NCBI RefSeq assembly: GCF_000381905.1
Contig: NZ_KB907276.1
Span: 1 to 64,000, forward strand
Origin: Paenibacillus fonticola DSM 21315
GTDB lineage: Bacteria; Bacillota; Bacilli; Paenibacillales; Paenibacillaceae
Direction of reading: 5' to 3'
DNA length: 64,000 bases
A program made the position numbers and the translations under genes. This document shows, in pieces, positions 26,705 to 35,747 of the stretch (its first letter is position 1; every line of letters begins with the position of its first letter). The notes beneath the pieces were generated by a model. It did no database searches. It saw only the letters and a list, made by a program, of their open reading frames with translations, and had not been told where the DNA came from.

Positions 26705-26721
26705 ACAGCAACCTAAATTTC

Positions 26722-26746
26722 GAGAGCGCTGGTTCGGCGCTTTTTT
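26722..26746 (+). terminator. Terminator after the Mpg gene
   Basis: GAGCGC...GCGCTTTTTTG, a short GC stem with a T tract, 18 bases past the stop. Downstream, 26747-27000 holds only short repeats (CGTTTGCC three times, and TTTACTAT several times). Confidence 0.8.
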
Positions 26747-27024
26747 GTTTGCCGCTTACCGTTTGCCGTTTGCCGTTTGCCGGAGCTTGTACGACACATT
26801 CAAGCAAACATTTGAATCTCATAGTGATCAGGAGTATACTATATTCAAACAATCAAATGAACGATTGAACATTATTGTCTTCTATTTACTATTTTTCTAT
26901 TTACTATTTTACTATTTACCATTTACTGTTTACTACTATTTTACTGTTTCCGTTAATTTTCTGTTTTTGCTGCTTAATGCTGTTCTTTTACTGGTGATTT
27001 ACCAATGTTCGGAGGTATTTTTTG

Positions 27025-27411
27025 ATGGCAAACTTTGCTCCCTTCATTCAATCTGATGAGCATTCTCACTTACATAATGAAAACGATATAACGACAGACC
27101 TGCGAAACAGTCTAAACGAAGAGGACATCGCCGGCATGGCGCAAATGTTCAAAGCTCTTTCTGACCCGAACCGGATGAAGATCGCCTATTTGCTGCAGCA
27201 AAAGGAGGAGCTGTGCGTGCGCGATGTTGCAGCCATTCTCGATAGTTCCGTCGCTACGGCCTCCCACCATTTACGTCTATTGAGACAAATGGACATTACC
27301 AAATCGCGCAAAGAAGGTAAGAACGTGTTCTACTCGCTAAAGGATCATCATATCCAAACGCTGATCACCATGACGCTGGAGCATCAGAAGGAGAAGAATT
27401 ACCAGGAGTAA
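27025..27411 (+). CDS. ArsR/SmtB family metal-sensing repressor
   Basis: 128 residues. Winged helix with the recognition helix in SSVATASHHLRLLRQ (74-88). The alpha-3 metal box is degenerate (ELCVRDV, one cysteine). An alpha-5 site seems kept: D107, H109, H120 and E123 align with the D-x-H ... H-x-x-H zinc site of CzrA/SmtB, with Glu replacing the last His. The N-terminus adds HSHLHNEN. It therefore probably senses zinc or a similar ion. The ATG at 27025 follows GGAGG. No metal transporter is adjacent, so its target is elsewhere. Confidence 0.85.
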   Translation: MANFAPFIQSDEHSHLHNENDITTDLRNSLNEEDIAGMAQMFKALSDPNRMKIAYLLQQKEELCVRDVAAILDSSVATASHHLRLLRQMDITKSRKEGKNVFYSLKDHHIQTLITMTLEHQKEKNYQE

Positions 27412-27486
27412 ACCATTAAGTACCTCAAGCCGAGAGCAAGCCGCCCCCCAAGTTGAGTACAATCATCGATCATCTTCTTTATATAG

Positions 27487-27540
27487 AAAAGCACACGAAG
27501 GGCAGAAGATATGCTCTTCACGCCTTCGTGTGCTTTCTTT
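27487..27540. terminator. Bidirectional terminator between arsR-like gene and transporter
   Basis: AAAGCACACGAAGG pairs perfectly with CCTTCGTGTGCTTT, followed by CTTTTTC on the plus strand and TTCTATATA on the minus strand. The genes on both sides converge. Confidence 0.8.
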
Positions 27541-27553
27541 TTCATCCGTTCTA

Positions 27554-28420
27554 TTAATCGAGCTTCCCGCCCTCTACGACAAGCTCTTCTGCAAATCCCT
27601 CGCCATAAACCGAGTTCAAAGTTTCTTGATATGCCTGATGAATGAACTGCTCCTCTCCAAGTGCCGCCAGTTCGTTGTTGATCCAATCCAGCAGTTCCTT
27701 GTTTCCTTTCGCAACAGCAGGAGCGATCGTGTCCTGTCCGCCAAAGGCCGGAATAGTCACGGTAAATCCAGGGTTCGATTTCGCCCAAGCGATCAATTCC
27801 GTGTTGTCATTGGCAATCGCAGCACCGCGCCCGTCTTTAAGTGCTGCGAAAATTTCCGTGTACTGGTCGAACTTAAGCAGCTCGATATCCGGGTGATTTT
27901 TAGTGAAGTAAGTTTCCGCGGTCGTTCCTTTAGCCACGATCAGCTTCTTGCCGCCCTCTTTCAATTGATCAATCGATGTAATCGGGGCGCTGTCCGGTGA
28001 TACGATGCCAAAGGACAGCTTCATATAAGGATGGGCAAAATCGACCTTTTCTTGTCTCTCCTCGGTCACTGTAAAATTGGCCATAATGATATCTACTTTG
28101 TTCGATTCCAGGTAAGCCACGCGGCTGGCTGCATCCACCAATACGAATTCGACCTTACCTTCATCTCCCAAAAGATCCTTGGCAAATCGCTTGGCAATAT
28201 ATACGTCGAAGCCCTGATTCTCGCCATGCTCATCCACATAGCCAAATGGCGGTTTATCCGCGAAAACTCCGATTTTAATTTTATCGTTCTTCTTGATCTG
28301 CTCGATGGAATTAAATTTAGCCGAGCTTGCATTGCCTCCCCCCAAGCCGCATGCAGCTAATCCCATAAGCAGTAAAAGTCCAACCATCAGCCATCCTAAT
28401 CTCTTTGTAACCTTCTCCAT
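27554..28420 (-). CDS. Amino-acid ABC transporter substrate-binding lipoprotein
   Basis: 288 residues. Lipobox LAACG with the lipidated C24. The mature part is a type II periplasmic-binding fold of the SBP3 family: IKIGVFADKPPFGYVDEHGENQGFDVYIAKRFA and the NFTVTEERQEKVDFAHPY signature. The family binds polar amino acids such as glutamate, glutamine, aspartate or cystine; the exact ligand cannot be read off. It is last in a four-gene operon with two permeases and an ATPase, under one TTGACA/TATAAT promoter. Confidence 0.9.
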   Translation of the reverse strand: MEKVTKRLGWLMVGLLLLMGLAACGLGGGNASSAKFNSIEQIKKNDKIKIGVFADKPPFGYVDEHGENQGFDVYIAKRFAKDLLGDEGKVEFVLVDAASRVAYLESNKVDIIMANFTVTEERQEKVDFAHPYMKLSFGIVSPDSAPITSIDQLKEGGKKLIVAKGTTAETYFTKNHPDIELLKFDQYTEIFAALKDGRGAAIANDNTELIAWAKSNPGFTVTIPAFGGQDTIAPAVAKGNKELLDWINNELAALGEEQFIHQAYQETLNSVYGEGFAEELVVEGGKLD

Positions 28421-28441
28421 TCTCCCATCTCCTTAACGAAA

Positions 28442-29194
28442 TTAATGATCGTATTGAAATATATCCAGAAAGTGCTGAGCACGCTCTGACTGAGGCTTGG
28501 TGAAAAATTGCTCCGGCGCTGCGATTTCGCTAATTTTACCCTGGTCTATGAACACGATGCGATTGCCAACTGACTTGGCGAACCCCATCTCATGGGTGAC
28601 GATAAGCATCGTCATCCCCTGATCAGCAAGCCCACGTATGACGTCGAGCACTTCCCGCACCATTTCCGGGTCCAAAGAAGCGGTAACCTCATCAAACAGC
28701 ATAATATCCGGATTCATGCACAACGCACGGACAATCGCAATTCGCTGCTTCTGTCCCCCCGACAGTTCGCGGGGATAACTGTTTTTGCGGTCAAGCAGTC
28801 CGACCCGTTCCAGCAGCTGTTCCGCTTGCTGTAAAGCTTCCTGCTTCTCTCTTCTCTGCACCTTGAGCGGACCGAGCAAAATGTTATCGATGACGGTCAG
28901 ATGCGGAAACAAATCATAGCTCTGGAACACCATGCCGATATGCTGGCGGACTTCCCGCCAATCCGTGCCCGGGTCCGTTAAATTCTGCCCACGGTAGAGA
29001 ATGGTTCCGCCCTGTACAGATTCGAGGCCGTTAAGACAGCGCAGCAGTGTACTTTTTCCACAGCCGGACGGCCCTAATATTACAGTGACTTCTCCTTGCC
29101 TCACCTCTAAGTTGATATCATCCAATACGTTTCGTTCTCCGTAATTTTTTACGAGCTGCTTGATTTCAAGCAGGATTTCAGCGGATCTTGCCAT
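28442..29194 (-). CDS. Polar amino-acid ABC transporter ATPase
   Basis: 250 residues. Walker A GPSGCGKST at 41-49, Q-loop FQSYDLFPHLTV, signature LSGGQKQR, Walker B IMLFDEVTASLDPE and the switch His in VTHEMGFA. The FQ-x-x-NLFPH type Q-loop region is characteristic of the GlnQ family. The ATG at 29194 follows GAGGGGGAAG; TTG at 29212 is upstream in frame. It powers the neighbouring permease pair. Confidence 0.94.
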   Translation of the reverse strand: MARSAEILLEIKQLVKNYGERNVLDDINLEVRQGEVTVILGPSGCGKSTLLRCLNGLESVQGGTILYRGQNLTDPGTDWREVRQHIGMVFQSYDLFPHLTVIDNILLGPLKVQRREKQEALQQAEQLLERVGLLDRKNSYPRELSGGQKQRIAIVRALCMNPDIMLFDEVTASLDPEMVREVLDVIRGLADQGMTMLIVTHEMGFAKSVGNRIVFIDQGKISEIAAPEQFFTKPQSERAQHFLDIFQYDH

Positions 29195-29215
29195 CCCAGT
29201 CTTCCCCCTCAACCG

Positions 29216-29893
29216 CTAACTTTGCCACCGGCGTTCAAATTTTCTCGATAATCTCGATAACGGGTAGCACACCAGAAAAAATAAAATGAAAATAAACCCA
29301 TATACCCAAATGGAAGCATTCGGCGCCTTAATGACACCCAGCTCGATAATTTGCTGCCCGACCTTGACGACCTCGATTACCCCGATCAACACCACGAGCG
29401 AGGTGGTCTTAATCATGCGTGTAGCCAGATTGATCGTCCCTGGCAGCATGCGGCGCACAGCCTGAGGAATCAAAATATATCGATAGATTTGCCCGGCTTT
29501 CAGGCCCAGCGCTTTCCCTGACTCCAGCTGATGCTTTGGCAAAGATTCCAGCGCTCCCCGTACGATATCACCCATTTCCGCCGCACCCCACAGACTAAAG
29601 ACGAGCACGGCCGTTAGTTCTCCGCCGATGTCTACGCGCAGCATGGGCGTAAATATGAAATAAGCCACATAGAGCCAGACCAAAATCGGAATGATGCGGA
29701 ATGCTTCCAAATAGAAGCGGAGAATGAATCGGAGCGGCCAGGATTTTAACGTCCGTAAGAGCCCCATCAATAGCCCAAGTGCAGTACCGATAAAAATCGA
29801 GGTAAACGCGATCTCGATCGTGACAAGCAGCCCTCCTAGCAGACGCATAAAATTCGATCCCTGGAACAACACCTCAATCCCCAAACTCTGCAT
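29216..29893 (-). CDS. Polar amino-acid ABC transporter permease 2
   Basis: 225 residues with about five membrane segments. The EAA loop ALESLPKHQLESGKALGLKAGQIYRYILIPQA, which docks on the ATPase, lies at about 110-140. HisMQ/GlnP family. The start overlaps the end of the first permease gene by 20 bases, so they are probably translated together and form a heterodimeric channel. Confidence 0.9.
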   Translation of the reverse strand: MQSLGIEVLFQGSNFMRLLGGLLVTIEIAFTSIFIGTALGLLMGLLRTLKSWPLRFILRFYLEAFRIIPILVWLYVAYFIFTPMLRVDIGGELTAVLVFSLWGAAEMGDIVRGALESLPKHQLESGKALGLKAGQIYRYILIPQAVRRMLPGTINLATRMIKTTSLVVLIGVIEVVKVGQQIIELGVIKAPNASIWVYGFIFILFFLVCYPLSRLSRKFERRWQS

Positions 29894-30539
29894 AACGCAC
29901 CTTCCTTTCCAGCCACGACAGCAGAAACGACAATGGCAAAATTAATACAAGATAGGCTGCTACCAGCAGCAGCAGGGATTCCTCCGTCCTGTAAAACATG
30001 CCGATTAAGTCTCTGGTCAAATTCGTCAGGTCCATTAACGAAATCGCACCGACCACAGAAGTCTCTTTGAGTAAAAATATCGCGTTGGCCCCCAGGGATG
30101 GGATACTAATGGCGAACGCTTGCGGCATCACTACATGTCTGGCCAGCTGCAGGCGGGAAAGCCCGATGCTTAGTCCCGACTCGATCTGTCCCCGGGGTAC
30201 GGCCTCAATCCCGCTGCGAAACGCCTCGGCCATATAACTGCCGCCCAGAAACGTCAGCCCGACAATTGCACAGCTCATTTCACTCATGTAAATGCCGATC
30301 TTGGGCAAGCCGTAATACAGAAAAAATAACTGTACGAGCAAAGGCGTATTTCTGGAAAGCTCAATGTACGCCGTAATGACAGTCTGAACCCCCTTGACTT
30401 GATAATGCTGTAAAATGCTGGCCACAAGACCGACGATGAGCGAAAACAGAATCGCCCAAAAAGCGAGCTTCACGGTCAGCCACATTGCTTCCCCATAGAG
30501 AGGCAAGCTTTCATAGATGTAATTCCAATTTAAATTCAT
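29874..30539 (-). CDS. Polar amino-acid ABC transporter permease 1
   Basis: 221 residues with about five membrane segments. IELSRNTPLLVQLFFLYYGLP at about 63-83 is the classic His/Glu/Gln permease signature, and the EAA loop is FRSGIEAVPRGQIESGLSIGL. First gene of the transporter operon, about 85 bases from the promoter -10. Confidence 0.92.
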   Translation of the reverse strand: MNLNWNYIYESLPLYGEAMWLTVKLAFWAILFSLIVGLVASILQHYQVKGVQTVITAYIELSRNTPLLVQLFFLYYGLPKIGIYMSEMSCAIVGLTFLGGSYMAEAFRSGIEAVPRGQIESGLSIGLSRLQLARHVVMPQAFAISIPSLGANAIFLLKETSVVGAISLMDLTNLTRDLIGMFYRTEESLLLLVAAYLVLILPLSFLLSWLERKVRYAEFGD

Positions 30540-30622
30540 GTGCCATTCCCTCTGCCAAAAATTAAAATTTGAAATAAATTCTGATTAATCCAATGCATTA
30601 AGTTGGTAATTAAGTTGATTAG

Positions 30623-30651
30623 ATTATAGGCATGCCCCTAAAAGCTGTCAA
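30623..30651 (-). promoter_or_regulatory. Sigma-A promoter of the amino-acid transporter operon
   Basis: Perfect consensus on the minus strand: TTGACA (30651-30646), 17-base spacer, TATAAT (30628-30623). No T-box or other riboswitch is evident between it and the first permease. Confidence 0.85.
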
Positions 30652-30705
30652 TACAGGAAATCACTTATAGCAAAAATTCAACAAAAACTTCGGGCATACA
30701 GCCAA

Positions 30706-30752
30706 AAAAAACAGCGCCAATCGCCGACTAACTCACGATTTACGCTGTTTCC
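30706..30752 (-). terminator. Terminator after ywhD
   Basis: Minus strand AACAGCG...AATCG pairs with CGATT...CGCTGTT and is followed by TTTTTT. It separates ywhD from the transporter operon. Confidence 0.8.
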
Positions 30753-30783
30753 AGTTTATTTTTCAACGCTATTTGCTTATGAT

Positions 30784-31308
30784 TTATGACTCTAGAGCCG
30801 ACTTAAGCTCGTCAGAGGAACGATCCCACCACTCCGGATTGGTATCAATCAGCAGCTTTTTAAGTAAAGCTTTCTGAGCTTCAGACAAGCCCTCGAGCTG
30901 GACTTTTCGTTTCAAAGCATAGTCCATTTTGTTAACATGATCGGCTAAAATCTTCCACCCCCGGCGGGCTTCCGTATCGATCCACATTTCACAGGCTGTC
31001 ATCCCGCCATAAAACTGACCTTTCTCCGGATGGCGGTCTACCGCAATCCATACGATCCATACTTGACGTCCAGCGGGAACATCCTCCCGGTTCGTTGAAA
31101 ATTTAATTCCCTTCTCTACCTTGCTCTTCGCATGCATAGCGCCGATATCGATATAAGCTTCATCTCCATCGATAATGACCGGAGACATGCTGTTCAAGTC
31201 AATGGAGCCTGCACCGAAGCCTTTATGCTTGCTCTTCTCGTCATTACTAATAATATTTAAGGCAAATATTTTCTTACCCGTCTTTTGCGAAGTATCTTTA
31301 TGATCCAT
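30784..31308 (-). CDS. ywhD: YwhD family protein
   Basis: 174 residues from the ATG at 31308, behind GGAGGGAATT. FNIISNDEKSKHKGFGAGSIDLNSMSPVIIDG-type N-terminus and a Trp-rich middle (VWIVWIAVDRHPEKGQFYGGM) match the YwhD family, which has no assigned function. It lies near speE-speB and the PBP gene in B. subtilis too; here four transporter genes, an arsR-like gene and mpg come between. Confidence 0.85.
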   Translation of the reverse strand: MDHKDTSQKTGKKIFALNIISNDEKSKHKGFGAGSIDLNSMSPVIIDGDEAYIDIGAMHAKSKVEKGIKFSTNREDVPAGRQVWIVWIAVDRHPEKGQFYGGMTACEMWIDTEARRGWKILADHVNKMDYALKRKVQLEGLSEAQKALLKKLLIDTNPEWWDRSSDELKSALES

Positions 31309-31513
31309 AATTCCCTCCACCTGGCTTGAGGCAATCACCGCTAGTACCGCTATTCTCTAAACGGTTGATGCTTCAAGGCAGCTTTCGTGTGTTTTTTCCT
31401 TAGATAGAGCGGCTGTATCTCCAACATGCACATTAATTTTATTTTAGCTAATAATCTCCCAAATGCAAACATATACATGCTGTAGATGCTTGTCAACAGG
31501 AGGTATCCATTGT

Positions 31514-33502
31514 ATGACCCGAACAACTTTTATCCTTCGCCTTTCTATTCTTACCCTGTGTCTTATCGGCGGTTTCATCATGTACAGGCTTTATGCCGAC
31601 AACGAGGCTGCTCCTTTGCTGGCCCCAGGCCAGGATAAGACCGCAGCAGCAAACACCCCTTTTCCCCAGCAAGTGGAGAGCATACAGCAGCCGACGGCTG
31701 AAATACTCAGCAACCGGGTTACAGAATACCATATTGACGTCAAGCTGAATGAACAGGAAAGAACTTTGACCGGCACCCAAACAATGACCTGGACTCATCC
31801 CGGGAAAAAAACGCTGAATGAACTTTATTTTCACCTATATCCCAACGCCTTTTCCTCTTCCAACACGACCTTTATGAAGGAATCAGGCGGCCGCCTGCGC
31901 AGCGACGTGATGCCCAAGGATGGCTGGGGTTCTATGGAGCTGACTGAAATCCGGACGATGGACGGCATTTCCCTCCTGCACCGGGTTCAATACGTTCAGC
32001 CTGATGATGGAAATCCGCATGACAGCACGCTCGCTAAAGTACGGCTGCCCATGTCCGTTCAAGGCGGTGAAAGTATTACTCTCAAAATTGATTTCACGGT
32101 AAAGCTGCCTAAAATTTTTGCGCGCATGGGTACTGCCGGCGATTTCGTCATGGCTGGCCAATGGTTTCCTAAGCTATGTGTTTACGAACCAGTCTTACGG
32201 AGAGGTCGGACGACCGAAGGCTGGAATTTGCACCAATACCACGGAAACTCGGAATTCTATGCCGATTTCAGCATCTATAACGTAAGGATCGATGTCCCTG
32301 GTACGTATACCGTAGCAGCTACAGGATTCCCGACGAAAGCAGCCGCACCAGAAGGAGAACGGCGGATTTATCAATACTATGCCGACGATGTGCATGACTT
32401 TGCCTGGGCAGCTTCGCCTCAATTTGTCTATGCGGAGGAGCCCTTCTCTTCGGACGAGGTGCCCGGAGTCCGCATTAAGCTGTATTTGGATCCGGTGCAT
32501 CAGGATTTAAAGGATCGTTATTTCTATGCCGCCAAGGTCGCGCTGGCTAACTTCAGCAAATGGTACGGGCGCTACCCCTATTCCACTTTGTCGATCGTTG
32601 TCCCGCCGGCCGAAGGGAACGGGGCGGGGGGTATGGAGTATCCCACGCTGATCACGGCGTTTGGAGCAGCAAATGACTCCCCCAGCTACGACGAATTGGA
32701 GCGTACGGTAATTCATGAAATTGGACACCAATTTTTCTATGGCATGGTCGCCAACAATGAATTTGAAGAAGCGTGGCTGGACGAAGCGTTTACTTCCTAT
32801 GCTGAAGACCGTTTAATGGAGCAGGAATTCGGCATAACAACCAATTTGCCTATACAAGCAGCCTTAATTCACACTCCGCAGCCATTGACGCAATTCTCCT
32901 GGGAGTTTGGATCATCAGATACTTATGCCAAAAATGTATATCACCGCGGCAAGCTTGTGCTCCTCGATATCGAGCGGCAAATCGGCTCTAAAGCGATGAA
33001 TCGCACGCTGTCTGTCTATGCCCGCAAATATCGTTTCAAGCATCCTACCTCGTCCGATTTTCAACGGGTGCTGGAGCAGACGACAGGGCGTTCCTGGAAA
33101 GCTTATTTCAATCAATACGTCTATGACGGAAAAATGGCGGACTACGCTGTAGAGGATGTGGCCATATTTCCAATCCAGCAAGAGCAAGGGCAGCTGTACG
33201 AATCCGTCGTTGATGTGAAACGCAAAGGGGGAACCCATCCGAAGGTGCCGATTCTTTTCACTTTTCAGGACGGACATACGCTTCGCAAAAATTGGAACGG
33301 AGAGGAAGAGCAGATTCAATTCAGACTGCGCTATAAAGAGCCGCTCGCTTGGGCCATGATCGACCCGGAATACACGTTAGTGCTTGAAAACCGGCACATT
33401 AACAACTACTTCAAAGCTGTTATTGATGAGAAGATCAGCACGCGCTCCAACATTAGTATAACGAAGCTGCTGGAGCTGCTGGCCGGCTCATTCCTATGGT
33501 AG
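31514..33502 (+). CDS. Membrane-anchored M1 family (gluzincin) metallopeptidase
   Basis: 662 residues. An N-terminal signal anchor at about 7-25 is followed by an extracellular part with a beta-sandwich domain (70-310) and a thermolysin-like domain. Substrate motif GGMEY at 372-376; zinc site HEIGH at 401-405 with E424 (WLDEAFTSYAE). The C-terminal ~150 residues are short compared with full aminopeptidase N, so it may be a specialised peptidase. The ATG at 31514 follows AGGAGGTATCC. Confidence 0.88.
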   Translation: MTRTTFILRLSILTLCLIGGFIMYRLYADNEAAPLLAPGQDKTAAANTPFPQQVESIQQPTAEILSNRVTEYHIDVKLNEQERTLTGTQTMTWTHPGKKTLNELYFHLYPNAFSSSNTTFMKESGGRLRSDVMPKDGWGSMELTEIRTMDGISLLHRVQYVQPDDGNPHDSTLAKVRLPMSVQGGESITLKIDFTVKLPKIFARMGTAGDFVMAGQWFPKLCVYEPVLRRGRTTEGWNLHQYHGNSEFYADFSIYNVRIDVPGTYTVAATGFPTKAAAPEGERRIYQYYADDVHDFAWAASPQFVYAEEPFSSDEVPGVRIKLYLDPVHQDLKDRYFYAAKVALANFSKWYGRYPYSTLSIVVPPAEGNGAGGMEYPTLITAFGAANDSPSYDELERTVIHEIGHQFFYGMVANNEFEEAWLDEAFTSYAEDRLMEQEFGITTNLPIQAALIHTPQPLTQFSWEFGSSDTYAKNVYHRGKLVLLDIERQIGSKAMNRTLSVYARKYRFKHPTSSDFQRVLEQTTGRSWKAYFNQYVYDGKMADYAVEDVAIFPIQQEQGQLYESVVDVKRKGGTHPKVPILFTFQDGHTLRKNWNGEEEQIQFRLRYKEPLAWAMIDPEYTLVLENRHINNYFKAVIDEKISTRSNISITKLLELLAGSFLW

Positions 33503-33503
33503 T

Positions 33504-33675
33504 AGTTTTGTTCGGAGTTTATTCTGGGCAGTATTGCTCACAAAACTAGGCTTAGGCTTTCGATGTAAGTTTTGTTCGTAGTCTATTCGGGGCAATATTG
33601 CTCACAAAACTAAGCGTAGGCTTTCGATGTAAGTTTTGTTCGGAGTTTATTCGGGGCAATATTGCTCACAAAACT
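33504..33675. repeat. 64-bp tandem repeat with nested palindromes, 2.7 copies
   Basis: Units start at 33504, 33568 and 33632, exactly 64 bases apart. Each unit holds the inverted pair AGTTTTGT ... ACAAAACT around a palindrome GCAATATTGC (first copy GCAGTATTGC). The spacer GCTTAGGCTTTCGATGTA occurs twice. The last arm ends six bases from the Shine-Dalgarno of the next gene, so the array is its leader. Confidence 0.9.
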
Positions 33676-33691
33676 TTTAGGAGGGAATATC

Positions 33692-34513
33692 ATGCCCTAT
33701 ATTCGCAATGGGTGGAGCAGCGTCAAAAGACAGTTCCCCTCCGTCATCATTCTGTTTCTGTACCAATTGCTGTGGGGGGTCTTTTTATACCGGCTCGTAA
33801 ATTCGGCCGTTGTTCAAGTGCTGCAAAGGTTCCCGGATCCTCCGCCGAATGAGTTGAATCGAATCTTGTTTATGGTTGAAGGACAGAACAGGCTGTGGCA
33901 AATTCCAGAAGTTCATCATTACGCATGGATTCTAATCGGTATGATTGTACTCCGCCTGCTGTTAACCCCATTGATTCAAGCCGGCATATTATACGGGCTT
34001 CTCCCTGACGATGAGCAGGCCACTGGACTTCCCTTATTCCGGGGAATGCAGAAATTCGGAAAGCCGGTCGCTCTATTCTACTTGCTGGAGCTCGCGCTGA
34101 TGATTATACCTGCCTATTGCTTCCTTCCCAAAGTGATTGACTCCTTGTCCCGCCTCCTTTATGGGAACAGTCCTCTTCCAGCCTTCCTCATATCTATTGC
34201 TTATGTGCTCAGCTGGCTGGCATGCAACTGGTTTATTCGTCAAACGATGCTCTTTGTGCAATTTGGTTATTTATTCAAAGGCACTGCCTGGCCCTCCCTG
34301 CTTCTTTGCTGGAGGCATCTATTAAACGGCCTCTGGATCTCCTTCCTTCTTACAGCTTTCTGCTCAGCCATTTTTGTAATATTCGGAGCGGTATCCTGGA
34401 CCTGGACTGGAATTCTAGCTTTAATCCTGCAGCAAATCTATCCATTATTCCGTAGCATATTCAAAATTTGGAAAACAACCTCTCAATTTAATTTATGGCA
34501 GCAAAAAAGTTAA
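33692..34513 (+). CDS. Polytopic membrane protein of unknown function
   Basis: 273 residues with about six hydrophobic segments (roughly 18-38, 80-105, 130-150, 172-195, 215-240, 245-262). I do not recognise the family. The ATG at 33692 follows TTAGGAGGGAATATC directly after the 64-bp repeat array. It lies 190 bases after the M1 peptidase gene on the same strand and may be co-transcribed, but the repeat array between them argues for separate control. Confidence 0.65.
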   Translation: MPYIRNGWSSVKRQFPSVIILFLYQLLWGVFLYRLVNSAVVQVLQRFPDPPPNELNRILFMVEGQNRLWQIPEVHHYAWILIGMIVLRLLLTPLIQAGILYGLLPDDEQATGLPLFRGMQKFGKPVALFYLLELALMIIPAYCFLPKVIDSLSRLLYGNSPLPAFLISIAYVLSWLACNWFIRQTMLFVQFGYLFKGTAWPSLLLCWRHLLNGLWISFLLTAFCSAIFVIFGAVSWTWTGILALILQQIYPLFRSIFKIWKTTSQFNLWQQKS

Positions 34514-34544
34514 AATTTCTTCATCTTCCTAACTCCCTTGAGCC

Positions 34545-34578
34545 ACAAGGCTTCCGTGCTTGCACGGGGCCTTTTTTT
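34545..34578 (+). terminator. Terminator after the membrane protein gene
   Basis: AAGGCTTCCGTGC pairs with GCACGGGGCCTT, four-base loop region, then a seven-base T run. Confidence 0.85.
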
Positions 34579-34764
34579 ATAGTTTTCTATATCATTCTCG
34601 CAATTTAACCATTGCCAAATGATGCCTGCCTTGTTACAATAACAACAGTACTTTTTAAGTAACAGATTTGTAATCATTTCTGTCATAATTAACGGAAAGC
34701 CAAGCATTACTGGCGAATCCATTACTGACACGATTATGGAATACGTTCTCTGTGGGATTAAATC

Positions 34765-34887
34765 ATAGCCGAATTCCGTCACAGGGGAAACGGGGGAACC
34801 ACTTTGGGTGAATTGATCTCGCTTCAGAGGGATCATAGGTTACCTTCAAACCGAATCCTTAAGCTAACCTCGTAGGCATTGGAAGGA
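34765..34887 (+). promoter_or_regulatory. c-di-AMP riboswitch (ydaO/yuaA type), copy 1
   Basis: The conserved blocks of the ydaO element appear in order: ACAGGGGAAACGGGGGAACC, TTGGGTGAATTGATCTC, ACCTTCAAACCGAATCC, and AAGCTAACCTCGTAGGC then TTGGAAGGAG. The last block overlaps the Shine-Dalgarno of the hydrolase gene. In known cases, bound c-di-AMP turns the downstream wall-hydrolase gene off. Confidence 0.93.
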
Positions 34888-34898
34888 GCATAATTTCT

Positions 34899-35390
34899 TT
34901 GAAGAAAAAGTTGGCCGTAGCAGCTTTAAGTTTCTCAATTTTATTCTCCCTGGGAGCTGGCAGCGCTTTCGCAGACTCTAAACTGGACAGCACTGTTCAA
35001 TCTGCTCTAGGGACTAAATATCTGGCAGGCGGAACGACAACGGATGGCTTCGATTGTTCCGGATTTACGACTTACGTTTTCAAGAGTCTCGATATCAAGC
35101 TTCCACGCACATCGAAATCCCAATTCGAAATGGGAACAGCGGTCAAGAAAGATGAGTTGAAGGCAGGTGATCTCGTATTCTTCAACACTTCTGGAAATGG
35201 AATCTCCCACGTTGGCGTTATGGTCGACAGCGAGAGCTTTGCACATTCTTCTTCTAAGAAGGGCGTAACAATCAGCAAATTAAGCGAAGACTATTATGTC
35301 AAACGCTATGTCGGGGCCAAACGTATTTTGAGTACAGACAAGTATGTAGAGGTTGCGGAACCGGGCCAAGACCATGATGATGTAGAATAA
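34899..35390 (+). CDS. Secreted NlpC/P60 cell-wall hydrolase 1
   Basis: 163 residues starting at a TTG (34899) 12 bases after GGAAGGAG. Signal peptide 1-25 (cleaved after AFA), then only the NlpC/P60 domain. Catalytic C53 (DCSGF), H104 (SHVGV) and H116. Such enzymes cut D-gamma-glutamyl-meso-DAP bonds in wall peptides. No SH3 or LysM targeting domain. An acidic tail (EPGQDHDDVE) ends it. The ydaO riboswitch upstream ties it to c-di-AMP and osmotic/wall control. Confidence 0.93.
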   Translation: MKKKLAVAALSFSILFSLGAGSAFADSKLDSTVQSALGTKYLAGGTTTDGFDCSGFTTYVFKSLDIKLPRTSKSQFEMGTAVKKDELKAGDLVFFNTSGNGISHVGVMVDSESFAHSSSKKGVTISKLSEDYYVKRYVGAKRILSTDKYVEVAEPGQDHDDVE

Positions 35391-35401
35391 CATAAGTCCA
35401 A

Positions 35402-35453
35402 GAAACCTGTAGAGATTGTGGTTGAATCCCTTTCTGCAGGTTTTTTTATTTTG
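35402..35453 (+). terminator. Terminator after hydrolase 1
   Basis: AAACCTG ... CAGGTTT with a long loop, then a T-rich run. It separates the two riboswitch-controlled genes. Confidence 0.75.
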
Positions 35454-35609
35454 TTGAACAAACAACCGCCCTGCGGGAAATCTTTACCAACATGCAATGA
35501 CGGGGCAAAGCCTTGCAAATGCTGGACTACTTTGTTAGAATAACCAATGAAATAAGTAACAAACTTGTCATTATTATTGTTAGTCGTTTCGTTTCGGGTG
35601 CATACAACT

Positions 35610-35737
35610 TGACCAGCCGAATTCCCGGCACCCGGGAAACGGGGGAACCATTTATGGGTGAATTGATCTCGCTTCAGAAGAGATGATAGGGAACCTTCAA
35701 CCGAATCCTTAAGCTAACCTCGCAGGCCTTGGAAGGA
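35610..35737 (+). promoter_or_regulatory. c-di-AMP riboswitch (ydaO/yuaA type), copy 2
   Basis: Same blocks as copy 1: CCCGGGAAACGGGGGAACC, TGGGTGAATTGATCTCGC, ACCTTCAACCGAATCC, AAGCTAACCTCGCAGGC then TTGGAAGGAG. About 80% identical to copy 1 over the core, and placed at the same distance from a TTG start. Confidence 0.93.
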
Positions 35738-35747
35738 GTAATACAAC

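Noticed and set aside
33504..33675. 64-bp repeats as a CRISPR array
   Set aside because: Units abut with repeated, not unique, spacers, only 2.7 copies exist and no cas gene is near.
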